This document shows positions 35,813 to 44,464 of a stretch of DNA of 58,443 bases, piece after piece; the stretch's first letter is position 1; each line of letters starts with the position of its first letter. The DNA comes from Verrucomicrobiota bacterium (GTDB lineage Bacteria > Verrucomicrobiota > Verrucomicrobiia > Opitutales > Opitutaceae). The stretch lies in NCBI GenBank assembly GCA_023433275.1, contig JAEZDN010000049.1:1-58443 (forward strand), read 5' to 3'. The notes under the pieces were generated by a model, which saw only the letters and a program-made list of their open reading frames with translations, ran no database searches and was not told where the DNA came from. Made by a program: the position numbers and the translations under genes.

Positions 35813-38800
35813 CTAGAATTCGAAACGCGTCGTCAGCTGCCAGGTCGTGCCATCCTGCATGCGGTACGAGCCGATGCTGCCATCCGGGTTGGCCGCCACC
35901 GCGACGAGCTCCTTGTCGCCCAGGACATTTCGCACGTTCAACTGCACCGTCATGCGGATCTTCTCGGTCAGCGGGCGACGATAGGAAACCCAGGCGTCCA
36001 CCTTCGTGTCCGAATCACCGAAGATCGGCGACGACAGGTCATCCACCCAGTTCAACACCGGCGCATCGAGGAAGACCTTCTTGAACCCGAGCAGCGGCTT
36101 GTCCTGCCAGCGCGCCGCGCCACCCACGCCGAAGCCCTTCAGCTTGCCTTCGCGGAAATCGTACGAAGTGACGAGGTTCACGTGGTACTTGCGGAGCTCG
36201 CCCACGTTCTTGCCCTCGGCCGCCAGCGCCTGGAGATACGCGCGCTCGAAGCCATCGGTCCAGATGTAACCGAGGTACTCGCGGCTGTTGTCCCCGAAGG
36301 GCGCGATGTGCGCGAAGCCCTGCTTCTGCCAGTAGTTGTACGTGGCCGTGGCGTCAGCGGGCGTGTAACCATCCTGCGCGACCGCCTTGATGGCCGTGTA
36401 GTACTTCACGATGTTGCCGCCGCCGGCCACGTTCAGGATGTTGGTGTCGCTCGCTTCCGTGCGCGAGGCGTTGAGCATCACGCGCCAGTTCGGGGTGAGG
36501 TTCGCGGCGATCTCGACCTCCACGCCCTTCGACGTCTTGTCCGAGGTGTTGCCATAACCCGCCGGGCCGCCGTCGGCGTTCCACTGGAACGCAGGCGCGG
36601 CACTGGCGCTGCTCACCGGGGTCCGCACCAGACGGAAGCCGTCGTTCAAATCCAGGCCCTCGTCGGTGTAAACGTTCCACGGGCGGAACCATTCCTCATC
36701 CGTGCGGGCGGCGAACCACTCGCGACGATAACGCAGCTCGGCCTCGGTGATCGGCGGCTCCGAGTAGTTGCCACCGCCCGTCGGGCGCGGCGTGCCTTCC
36801 GCGACGTAACCAGGCTGGCCGGGTACGGCGCGGCTGCGAATGCGCAACGGCTGGTTCAACAGCGCGGCACCGTTCTCCTTCGTCCAGTCCTGCGGGATCG
36901 GCTGGGCCGCGATGGCCTTGTCGTAATTGTCGCCAAAGAACCACTTGTTGATCAGCCATTCGGGCGTCGTGTTCTGGATGCCCGTGCTGCTGGTGGCGTC
37001 GATCATCAAGCCGTTCATCGTGCGGGCGAGTTGCTGCTTGATCTGCGCGCCGGACGGGCCGCCGCCATACGAGGCGTTCTTCTGGACCGTCTTGAACCAG
37101 GTCACGCGCAGGTCCAGGCGGCCATCGAGCGTGTTGACGCGGAACGAATGGTCGCGCGAGACACCCGACGGCGTGCCGTTCGGCTTGTGGTACATGTCGA
37201 AGCTGAGGCTCTCGGGCCGGAAGTTGCTCGAGCTGTTCAGGCTGTAGCTGAATTGCGTGCCCCAGGGCAGGCGCCGGTTGATGAAGTCGGGCGAGTGCAC
37301 CACGAGACCCCACGCGCGCGTCGTCTGGATGGCGCGCTTGTCGTTCGCGGGATCAAACTTCCAGTTCGGCGAGTCCGGCAGCGAGTGATAGTTGCCGTTG
37401 GGCGCCTGCACCTGCGTGCCGAGGTTGTACACCGTGGCGCCGGTCGCCGTGCCGTTCGGGTTGGTCAGCGTGGTGAAGCGGCTCGTCGCGCCCTTGCTCT
37501 GCTGGAAGAAGCTGTCGCGGCGCACCGACCACAGGCCAACGACCTTGTCGTTGAAGAATTTGCTCTGCGCGATGAAGGTGCGGTTGCTGACGCGGGTCAG
37601 CTGGTCCGACGGGCCGTTGCGGTACATGTTCGCCTCGTTCGTGCGGTAGTCGTTGATGCCCGTCGCCTGCTGGCGCGAGTAGCCCGGGACGCGCGGCACG
37701 GACTGTGTGTCGAGGTAGAGGTCGTTGACCGTGCCCTCACCCGGCTCAGCGTGCTGGATCGCGGTGATGGGCTGGATACCGAGCCCGGCGATCCCCGGCG
37801 CCGTGGCGAGATTGCCCAGCGTGTCGAGGTAGTGCAGGCCGATGAAATCCTCGTTGGCCGCGATGTACTGCGAGAGTTCCGGGCCGGTGCCGAGCGTCTG
37901 CAGGCTGAAGCTGCGCGAGCGACTGCGGTAGCTCTGGCGCGCGATGTTGCCCGTGAACACATGGTTGCCGAGCAGTTCGCCCAGCCAGCGGCGCTCATTG
38001 AACCGTTCCGTGAGATCGAGTTTTTGGAACGCGGTGAGGCGCGAGGCACGGCGATCCGAGAGGTTGCGCAGGCCTTCCGTGTTCGAGGCGATCACGAGGC
38101 GCTGGAAACCCGGGTTCGGGATCTCCGGGCCGTAGTTTGCCGGGTTGGAATATTCCGTGGCGCGGCGGATGTTCCGGTTGATGTCGATGTTGATGTTGTT
38201 CGGGTTGTTGATCCAGTTGATGTGCCCGTTGCGATATTTCTGCTCGTCGTACGCGACCTCGAGGCCGGTGTTGCCGTTGAAATAGGTCTGCACGGCATTG
38301 AGATTGATCGAGCGGTACTTCACGTACTGGGAATTGTTCCGGCCCACGAGGTCACGATTCCAGAAATCGAACACCGTCGGGTCCGTCACCTGACCGGTCT
38401 GCCAGGTGTTCCACGGCTTCGTGGTGAACGACTGGCCGGTGATCGCCTCCATCTGGTTGATGCGCGCCAGCAGGTCCGGGTCGCCCGCGAAGGTCTCCTT
38501 GCGGGTCAGCGGGTGCACGCCCGGGTTCGAGGCCATGTGGAAATTGTCGTAGTAGTTCACGGGCGCGATCATGCCCCAGTTGCCGATGCGGCTCGTGCTC
38601 ATGTGCGCGCCGCCGCGTTGGTGGTAGGCATCGGGAAACGCCGGGTTCGCCGGATCGCCGGTCGCACTGCTCGCCGGGTCGAACCACACCATGCCTTCCT
38701 GGTCGAACCACTCGCCCACGCCGCCGATGTCGCGGTTGAGATAGGGGCCGTACTGGTACCAGGCTCCGCCGGGCCCGACGGTGGCGCGGTTCACGGGCAC

Positions 38801-39742
38801 GTCGGTCGTCACCTTGTTCAGGCGGTTCGGGTCAAACCAGCTGCTGAACATGTCGTTCGGCAGCGCAAAGCGCGGGCGGCTCGAGTCGGTCTTGCCGATC
38901 TCGAAGTTCGCCGTGAGCTGGGTGAAGATGGAGCGGCGGAGACGCGGCTCCCACCGCAGCGAACCCGTCGCGCGGGTCGTGTCGGCAAAGGTGTTCTTCT
39001 GCCGGAACTTCTCGTTTTCGTTCAGCACGTTGACGCGGAGGCCGAGGACGTCCTGGACCAGCGGCACGTTGGCATCGAGCGATTCGCGCGTGCCGGCGTA
39101 GTTGTTGACGCGGAACTCGGTCACGAACTTGCGCTTGCCCAGGATCGGGCTCTTGAGCGCGCCGTTGATGATGCCGGCCGGGCTGCCGAGGCCGAAGAGG
39201 ATGGCATTCGGTCCGCGCTGGATCTCGATGTTCTCCGTGTTGTAGGCGTCGAGCGGGATGTCGGTCGCGAAGTAGTTGCGGGTGATGTCGGCGCTGCCGA
39301 GGCCGCGCACGCGGTTGCCCGATTGGGGGTTGCGCAGGTTGCCGTTCTGGCTGCCGGCGCCGTCCTTGCCCAGGTCCACGCCGGTGTAGTTGCCATCCAT
39401 GCCGTTCACCTCGGTGTTGGTCGTGTAGACCAGCAGGTCGTTCAGGTTCCGCGCGCCCGTGTCCTGCATGAACTGCGGGGTGATCACGGAAATCGGGGAG
39501 GCGATGTCCTTGAGGTCGGTCTTGAGGCGGCTGCCCGCCAGCGACGAGGTCGCCAGGTAACCTTCATTGCTGCTGGCGGTGACTTCGAAGGGTGACAGCT
39601 CGAGGACTTGGTCGTCGGCTTCGGGCTGGGCCGGGGTCGTGGTTTGCGCGGTGGCAACGAGCGCCGACGCAAGGAGCAACGCGGCAACGGCTACGAAACG
39701 GGTCGTCGTCTCGGGGGGACAGGACGGGGTGGTGGTCTTCAT
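35813..39742 (-). CDS. Very large TonB-dependent receptor of the utilisation locus
   Basis: A 1309-aa outer-membrane receptor with a signal peptide (about 1-32), then the leader DDQVLELSPFEVTASSNEGY common in Opitutaceae receptors. The plug domain follows (about 70-200, SPISVITPQFMQDTGARNLN, and IEIQRGPNAILFGLGSPAGI), then a barrel of more than 1000 residues ending TTRFEF with a C-terminal Phe. It is about twice the length of a siderophore receptor, suggesting long surface loops for a bulky ligand, probably an oligosaccharide. It is divergent from a LacI regulator and neighbours GH5 enzymes and a symporter. No SusD-like lipoprotein gene is present. A terminator follows the gene. Confidence 0.93.
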   Translation of the reverse strand: MKTTTPSCPPETTTRFVAVAALLLASALVATAQTTTPAQPEADDQVLELSPFEVTASSNEGYLATSSLAGSRLKTDLKDIASPISVITPQFMQDTGARNLNDLLVYTTNTEVNGMDGNYTGVDLGKDGAGSQNGNLRNPQSGNRVRGLGSADITRNYFATDIPLDAYNTENIEIQRGPNAILFGLGSPAGIINGALKSPILGKRKFVTEFRVNNYAGTRESLDANVPLVQDVLGLRVNVLNENEKFRQKNTFADTTRATGSLRWEPRLRRSIFTQLTANFEIGKTDSSRPRFALPNDMFSSWFDPNRLNKVTTDVPVNRATVGPGGAWYQYGPYLNRDIGGVGEWFDQEGMVWFDPASSATGDPANPAFPDAYHQRGGAHMSTSRIGNWGMIAPVNYYDNFHMASNPGVHPLTRKETFAGDPDLLARINQMEAITGQSFTTKPWNTWQTGQVTDPTVFDFWNRDLVGRNNSQYVKYRSINLNAVQTYFNGNTGLEVAYDEQKYRNGHINWINNPNNINIDINRNIRRATEYSNPANYGPEIPNPGFQRLVIASNTEGLRNLSDRRASRLTAFQKLDLTERFNERRWLGELLGNHVFTGNIARQSYRSRSRSFSLQTLGTGPELSQYIAANEDFIGLHYLDTLGNLATAPGIAGLGIQPITAIQHAEPGEGTVNDLYLDTQSVPRVPGYSRQQATGINDYRTNEANMYRNGPSDQLTRVSNRTFIAQSKFFNDKVVGLWSVRRDSFFQQSKGATSRFTTLTNPNGTATGATVYNLGTQVQAPNGNYHSLPDSPNWKFDPANDKRAIQTTRAWGLVVHSPDFINRRLPWGTQFSYSLNSSSNFRPESLSFDMYHKPNGTPSGVSRDHSFRVNTLDGRLDLRVTWFKTVQKNASYGGGPSGAQIKQQLARTMNGLMIDATSSTGIQNTTPEWLINKWFFGDNYDKAIAAQPIPQDWTKENGAALLNQPLRIRSRAVPGQPGYVAEGTPRPTGGGNYSEPPITEAELRYRREWFAARTDEEWFRPWNVYTDEGLDLNDGFRLVRTPVSSASAAPAFQWNADGGPAGYGNTSDKTSKGVEVEIAANLTPNWRVMLNASRTEASDTNILNVAGGGNIVKYYTAIKAVAQDGYTPADATATYNYWQKQGFAHIAPFGDNSREYLGYIWTDGFERAYLQALAAEGKNVGELRKYHVNLVTSYDFREGKLKGFGVGGAARWQDKPLLGFKKVFLDAPVLNWVDDLSSPIFGDSDTKVDAWVSYRRPLTEKIRMTVQLNVRNVLGDKELVAVAANPDGSIGSYRMQDGTTWQLTTRFEF

Positions 39743-40009
39743 GGGGTTCGGAGGTGTTGGGCCGGGACCGGGCTCGCCGCCACCTGGGGTAACGGGCGAT
39801 TCCGGGATCGACAGCTTGTTCGCCCCGCATCGCCCGGACAGGTGTGGGGACCTGGCCGGCGTAAGCTCTGTGGGGTGACGCGCGCATTAACATCGCGCCG
39901 GAACCAACCAGACAATCCCGCCGCTTGTAGCACAGGTGACAGAAAGTGAATATCGTCGGTTTGCAAAAGAGTCTCGCTTCGCGCCCGACCCCACAAGTAT
40001 GGAAGCCGC

Positions 40010-41056
40010 ATGGAAGCGAAGCGCGTCACCCAACAGGATATCGCCCGCAAGGCCGGCGTGCACCGCGCCACGGTTTCAATGGCGTTCCAGGGCCACCCCA
40101 ACATCCCGAAGGCGACGCGCGAGCGCATCCTCGAGATCGCCGCCAGCATGGGTTACGCGCCGGACCCGATGCTTTCCGCCCTCGCCGCCTACCGGAACCG
40201 GCGGCGCCCGAGCACGTACCACGGCACCCTCGCCTGGGTCATCAACTCGGCCTATGGGTTCAACTGGCGCGACCGCACGCTGCGCCCGCACTTCAGCGAC
40301 TACTTCGAGGGCGCAACCGCCCAGGCGCGCCGCTACGGTTTCCAGGTCGAGATCTTCGACTTCAACGCGCCCGGCATGACGCCCGCCCGCCTCGCCGCCA
40401 TCCTCGCGGCCCGCGGCGTGCCCGGCATTCTCCTCTGCCCCCAGCCCCGCCCCGAAACCAGCCTCGATTTCCCCTGGCAGAATTTCTCCGCCGTCACCTT
40501 CGGCTACAGCCTCGCATCGCCCCGCCTGCACACCGTCAGCGCCACGCAATACCGCGCGATGCGCCTCACCGTGCAGGAACTCCGGCGCCTCGGGTACCGC
40601 CGCATCGGCCTGGCGCTCGACGGGGATCACGACCTGCGCACCGACCACAACTACCTCGCCGGGTATCTCGTGGAGGAACACCTCGCGGGTACCCATGACG
40701 AGCCCCTCGTGCCCAAACTCTCCACGCCGTACCCGGATCACGGCGCCGTCGCCCGCTGGCTCCGCGCCCACCGGCCCGACGCCATCGTCACGGGCAACTA
40801 CCACTTCCTCGACGTGCTGCGCGCGCTCGGCCAGAAGGTCCCCGAAAAAATCGGCGTCGCCTGCCCGCTCCTCCCCTCGCCCGACACCGAGCTCGCAGGC
40901 GTGATCGAGAACTCCGTCGAGATCGGCAGCGTCGCCGTCGACTTCCTCATCGGCATGATCCACCGCCAGGAACGCGGCGTGCCCGCGAATCCGCAGCGCG
41001 TGCATGTCGAGGGCCGCTGGCTCCCCGGCAAGACGCTCCGCCCGCAGCTGCCCTGA
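40010..41056 (+). CDS. LacI-family transcriptional regulator
   Basis: A 348-aa repressor. The N-terminal helix-turn-helix is VTQQDIARKAGVHRATVSMA (about residues 6-25), followed by the hinge region and a periplasmic-binding-protein-like sugar-sensing domain (about 70-340, with LRRLGYRRIGLALDGDHDLR and RAHRPDAIVTGNYHFLDVLR). It probably controls the flanking receptor and hydrolase genes according to a sugar effector. It is divergent from the TonB receptor across 267 nt that must hold both promoters; I could not find a convincing operator there. Confidence 0.93.
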   Translation: MEAKRVTQQDIARKAGVHRATVSMAFQGHPNIPKATRERILEIAASMGYAPDPMLSALAAYRNRRRPSTYHGTLAWVINSAYGFNWRDRTLRPHFSDYFEGATAQARRYGFQVEIFDFNAPGMTPARLAAILAARGVPGILLCPQPRPETSLDFPWQNFSAVTFGYSLASPRLHTVSATQYRAMRLTVQELRRLGYRRIGLALDGDHDLRTDHNYLAGYLVEEHLAGTHDEPLVPKLSTPYPDHGAVARWLRAHRPDAIVTGNYHFLDVLRALGQKVPEKIGVACPLLPSPDTELAGVIENSVEIGSVAVDFLIGMIHRQERGVPANPQRVHVEGRWLPGKTLRPQLP

Positions 41057-41212
41057 GCCGGAACCATGCAGTCGGAATGCGATTCCGCAATGTGCACGTT
41101 CGAAAGGTTCAGTTGTAGGGGCGTGGCTCGTCCACGCCCTCAATTCCCGCAGCAGGAAAAGGGCGCGGTCGAGCCGCGCCCCTGCATTCAACGGCGTCGT
41201 TCCGGCTGAGCC
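41056..41212 (-). repeat. R2 hairpin repeat, reverse orientation
   Basis: One copy in the opposite direction, with arms GGGGCGTGGCTCGTCCACGC and GCGCGGTCGAGCCGCGCCCC. It starts at the LacI stop codon and fills most of the 41057-41328 gap. Confidence 0.85.
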
Positions 41213-41273
41213 CGGCCGCCTCAAGTCACCTGTGTGACGGGGCACGGCGTTGGCGACGCCTTTCCGGCTCCCC

Positions 41274-41289
41274 ACGGTGAATTTACCGT
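41274..41289. promoter_or_regulatory. Candidate operator upstream of the DUF2264 gene
   Basis: ACGGTGAATTTACCGT has 5-bp inverted arms around a 6-bp centre and ends 39 nt before the ATG at 41329. Its size fits a LacI-type operator, but I found no second copy near the TonB receptor, so the link to the adjacent regulator is speculative. Confidence 0.3.
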
Positions 41290-41328
41290 AGCGATTCGCC
41301 TTTCCGTGGAATCGCGTCTGCTTTCCCC

Positions 41329-43341
41329 ATGTCGCTCCTCCCCCGCCGTGATTTCCTTCAGCTCGCCGCCCTCGCGGGCGCCGGCCTGACCATCCCCCGC
41401 CGTCTCTCCGCCCTCGCGGCCGAGCCGGCCAACCTCCAGGGCGAGGCGGCCTACCGCCACTGGCAGTCGCAGGCGCGCCGCCTGCTCGAGCCCCTGAGCC
41501 GCCTGTTCGTGCCGGGCCACGCTTCGCTCGCCATCGCGGGCCCCGCCTCCGCCAACGGCACGCCGGCGGACCGCCTCGAATCCTTTGCCCGCCCGATGGT
41601 GCTCGCCGCGCATTACCTGCAATCCGTGCCGGAGGCCGGTTCGGCCGCCTTCCGCGAGAAAGTCGCCCGGTGGTTCCGCGAAGGCCTCGTCGCCGGCACG
41701 ACGCCCGGCGGCCCGCACGCGTGGGGTCCCGATGCCAACTACCACCAGCTGCACGTCGAGATGGGTCTCCTCGCGATCACGCTCCAGATCGCGCCCGACC
41801 AGCTCTGGCACCCGCTCTCCCCCGCCGAGAAGGACCAGGTCGCCGCGTGGCTCGCGACCGCCCGCCACAGCGGCTATGTCGACAACAACCACTATTTCAT
41901 GGGCATCCATGTGGTGGAATTCCTCCGCCGCCACGGCTACGGGCGCCCGACGGACCACGCCCTCGTGGCCGAGTACTTCAGCCGGCTCGAACTGATGCAC
42001 CGCGGCGATGGCTGGTTTCAAGACGGGATGAACCAGGCCTACGACTACTATAACGCGTACGCCTTCAATTTCTACGGCCTCTGGTGGTCCCACCTCCACG
42101 GCGCCGACAATCCCGAGCGCGCGCAACGCTGGCGCGAATGGGCCCGCCAGTTCACCCGCAGCTACCAGCATTTCTTCGCCGCCAGCGGCGAACATCCCGC
42201 GTTTGGCCGCTCGATCACTTATCGTTTCAACAGCACCGCCACCTTCGGCCTCACCGTGCTCGAGGACTGCACCGATCTCCCACTCGGCCGCCTCCGCCGG
42301 CTTTGCACGCGAAACCTCGATTTCTTCCTCTCGAAACCGATCTATCAGGAACAGGGCTGCCTCGCCATTGGCTGGGTCGACCGCTTCGAGCCGTCCGCCG
42401 AACTCTACACCGGCGCGGGTTCACCGTACTGGGCCGCGAAGGGCTTCGCGCCGCTGCTCCTGCCGCCTTCGCACGCGTTCTGGCACGCCGCGGAGGAACC
42501 CTTGCCGAGTGAGCAGCGCGACAGCGCATGCGTCATCCGTCCCGCGGGCCTCGTCGTGCGCCACACGGCCGGCGAGGTCGAGATCATCAATGCCGGCTCG
42601 CAGGTTGCCCACACCAACCTTCGCTACGGCGCGTGGAAATGGAGCAAGACCGCCTACCGCACCGGCCGAGGCTTCACCTGCGCGTTTCCGGCCCCGACCG
42701 CGTGGTCGCCCGATTCCGCCCTCACCCTCCTCCTCGAGGACGGCCGCACCTTCGGCCGCCACGCGACCGTGCCCCTCGAGATGACCGACTCCCATGTCCT
42801 CTACAACTGGGCCCTCGGCTATGCCTGGCGCAATGACGCTCCTCCCGAGCAGATCAACGTCGGCCTGAACACCGGCGTGTGGTGGAACGGCGACTGGATC
42901 CTCGAGGTTCATCGCTACGAGGCCCACCAGCCTTCCACGTTCCGTCTGGGTGGCTTCGCCCTGCCACTGCCCGATGACCGCGTCACCCGTTCGTCGACCC
43001 GTCCGGTGCTCGCCGCGTGGCACGCCGACACCGGCGGCACCGTGCTGCAACCGCTCACGGGTTTCGCGCGCGACGCGTGGGACGAGCGACTCGATGAAAG
43101 CACGCCGCGCACGCACCTGTCTGCGCCGTTTCACGTCACGCCACTCGCCGTCAGCGAGCCGCTGCGCGGCGACGGCTGGCTCGCCGCCCTGACCTGGACC
43201 GGCCGCACCCGCGCCGCCGCGCAACCCTGGAAGGTCGTGCGCTCCGACGCCGGTTCCTGGGAACTTCTCCATCCCGAACTCGGCCCGTGGAAGATCGCGC
43301 ACCCGTTCCTTCCCGCCCTCCCCCTTGTTTCCCAAGGTTGA
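41329..43341 (+). CDS. DUF2264 protein, predicted polysaccharide-degrading enzyme
   Basis: A 670-aa protein with a Tat signal (RRDFLQLAALAGAGLTIPRR from residue 6). The N-terminal alpha/alpha-toroid region carries family-typical segments: FARPMVLAAHYLQ, YHQLHVEMGLLAITL, VDNNHYFMGIHVVEFLRRHG and DGMNQAYDYYNAYAFNFYGL. A beta-rich C-terminal half follows (about 390-670). DUF2264 proteins occur in glycan-degradation loci and are related in fold to polysaccharide lyases and unsaturated glucuronyl hydrolases; the reaction is not established. It opens the forward gene cluster, with the dehydrogenase 36 nt downstream. Confidence 0.85.
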   Translation: MSLLPRRDFLQLAALAGAGLTIPRRLSALAAEPANLQGEAAYRHWQSQARRLLEPLSRLFVPGHASLAIAGPASANGTPADRLESFARPMVLAAHYLQSVPEAGSAAFREKVARWFREGLVAGTTPGGPHAWGPDANYHQLHVEMGLLAITLQIAPDQLWHPLSPAEKDQVAAWLATARHSGYVDNNHYFMGIHVVEFLRRHGYGRPTDHALVAEYFSRLELMHRGDGWFQDGMNQAYDYYNAYAFNFYGLWWSHLHGADNPERAQRWREWARQFTRSYQHFFAASGEHPAFGRSITYRFNSTATFGLTVLEDCTDLPLGRLRRLCTRNLDFFLSKPIYQEQGCLAIGWVDRFEPSAELYTGAGSPYWAAKGFAPLLLPPSHAFWHAAEEPLPSEQRDSACVIRPAGLVVRHTAGEVEIINAGSQVAHTNLRYGAWKWSKTAYRTGRGFTCAFPAPTAWSPDSALTLLLEDGRTFGRHATVPLEMTDSHVLYNWALGYAWRNDAPPEQINVGLNTGVWWNGDWILEVHRYEAHQPSTFRLGGFALPLPDDRVTRSSTRPVLAAWHADTGGTVLQPLTGFARDAWDERLDESTPRTHLSAPFHVTPLAVSEPLRGDGWLAALTWTGRTRAAAQPWKVVRSDAGSWELLHPELGPWKIAHPFLPALPLVSQG

Positions 43342-43377
43342 ACGGCCCGCGCCGTCGCCTCCCGCCATTAATCCGTA

Positions 43378-44430
43378 ATGAGTATTCTTGATAAACCGCA
43401 GGCCCTGGCCGCGACACCGTCCTCCAAAGTCCGCATTGTCGCTGCCCTCACCGCTCGCGAACGGGCTCTCTTCATCGAGGAATCCCTGACCGCGACGGGC
43501 CTCAACACCCCCATCACATTTGCCGCCGAGGGCGAGCTCTCGCCCGACGGCTGGGCCCGACAGCTCGAGGCCTGGCAGCCCGAGATTCTCGTCACCGGCT
43601 GGAGCACCCCGCCGCTGCCCGAGGCGTGGCTGAACCGCAGCGATTGCCCGCTGCGCTACGTGTGCCACGTCGCCGGCTCGGTCCGCAACCTGGTGCCGCG
43701 ACGCTTCATCGAGCGCGGCGGCCTCGTCACCAACTGGGGCGAACGCATCAGCGGCCAGGTCGCCGAACATGGCCTCCTCCTCGCGCTCGCCGCCCTTCGC
43801 AACCAGGCATCGTGGCTGCCGTACATCCACCGTCCCCTGTCCGGCCGGCAGATCACCGATCTTCGCACCCGCACGCTCTTCGGCCTGCGCGTCGGATTGC
43901 ACGGTTTCGGCAGCGTCGCCCGCGCCCTCCTGCCGTTGCTCCAGCCATTCGGCGTCACCGTGTCCGCTTTTTCCGCCGGGGTGCCCGCCGCGATCTTCGC
44001 CCAGCACGGCGTGCGCGCCATGCCGTCGCTCGGGCAACTGTTCGCGGAATCCGACGTGCTCTTCGAGTGCGAATCCCTGACGCCTTCCACGCGCGGCACG
44101 GTTTCGGCCGCGGTCCTGGCCGCGCTTCCGGACGACGCCGTTTTCGTCAACATTGGCCGCGGCGCGGTGGTCGATGACGCCGCCCTGGTCCAGGAAGGCC
44201 GCAGCGGACGGATCCGCCTCGCGCTGGATGTGGTGTCGGCCGAGCCCCTGACGCCCGCCTCTCCGTTCGTGTCCGTACCGGGCATCGTGCTGTCCCCCCA
44301 CATTGGCGGGCCCACGCTCGATCGCTATGCGGACTGCGGCCATCACGCCCTTGCCAATGTCGCGCGCGTGCTCGACGGTGCCGAGCCGGTGGGCCGCATC
44401 GATCTCGCCTGCTACGACCGCGCCACCTGA
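43378..44430 (+). CDS. D-isomer-specific 2-hydroxyacid dehydrogenase family protein
   Basis: A 350-aa NAD(P)-dependent oxidoreductase. The Rossmann motif is LRVGLHGFGSVARALLPLLQ (about 170-189). Substrate-binding and catalytic residues lie in VFVNIGRGAVVDD (R261), LALDVVSAEPL (E289) and LSPHIGG (H308). It probably oxidises or reduces a hydroxyacid derived from the imported glycan, for example a uronic-acid product, but the substrate is not readable. It is in a tight forward run with the DUF2264 and symporter genes (34 nt to the next start). Confidence 0.9.
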   Translation: MSILDKPQALAATPSSKVRIVAALTARERALFIEESLTATGLNTPITFAAEGELSPDGWARQLEAWQPEILVTGWSTPPLPEAWLNRSDCPLRYVCHVAGSVRNLVPRRFIERGGLVTNWGERISGQVAEHGLLLALAALRNQASWLPYIHRPLSGRQITDLRTRTLFGLRVGLHGFGSVARALLPLLQPFGVTVSAFSAGVPAAIFAQHGVRAMPSLGQLFAESDVLFECESLTPSTRGTVSAAVLAALPDDAVFVNIGRGAVVDDAALVQEGRSGRIRLALDVVSAEPLTPASPFVSVPGIVLSPHIGGPTLDRYADCGHHALANVARVLDGAEPVGRIDLACYDRAT

Positions 44431-44464
44431 GTTTCATCGCGGCTGGTCCGCGCACCTTTTCCCC

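Noticed and set aside
36182..39595. A 1137-codon open frame antisense to the large TonB receptor
   Set aside because: It is a high-GC shadow of the receptor. It has low-complexity Arg/Val/Leu/Ala composition, no domains, and the sense protein is unambiguous.
39743..40009. LacI operator between the receptor and the regulator
   Set aside because: No convincing palindrome was found in the shared promoter region.
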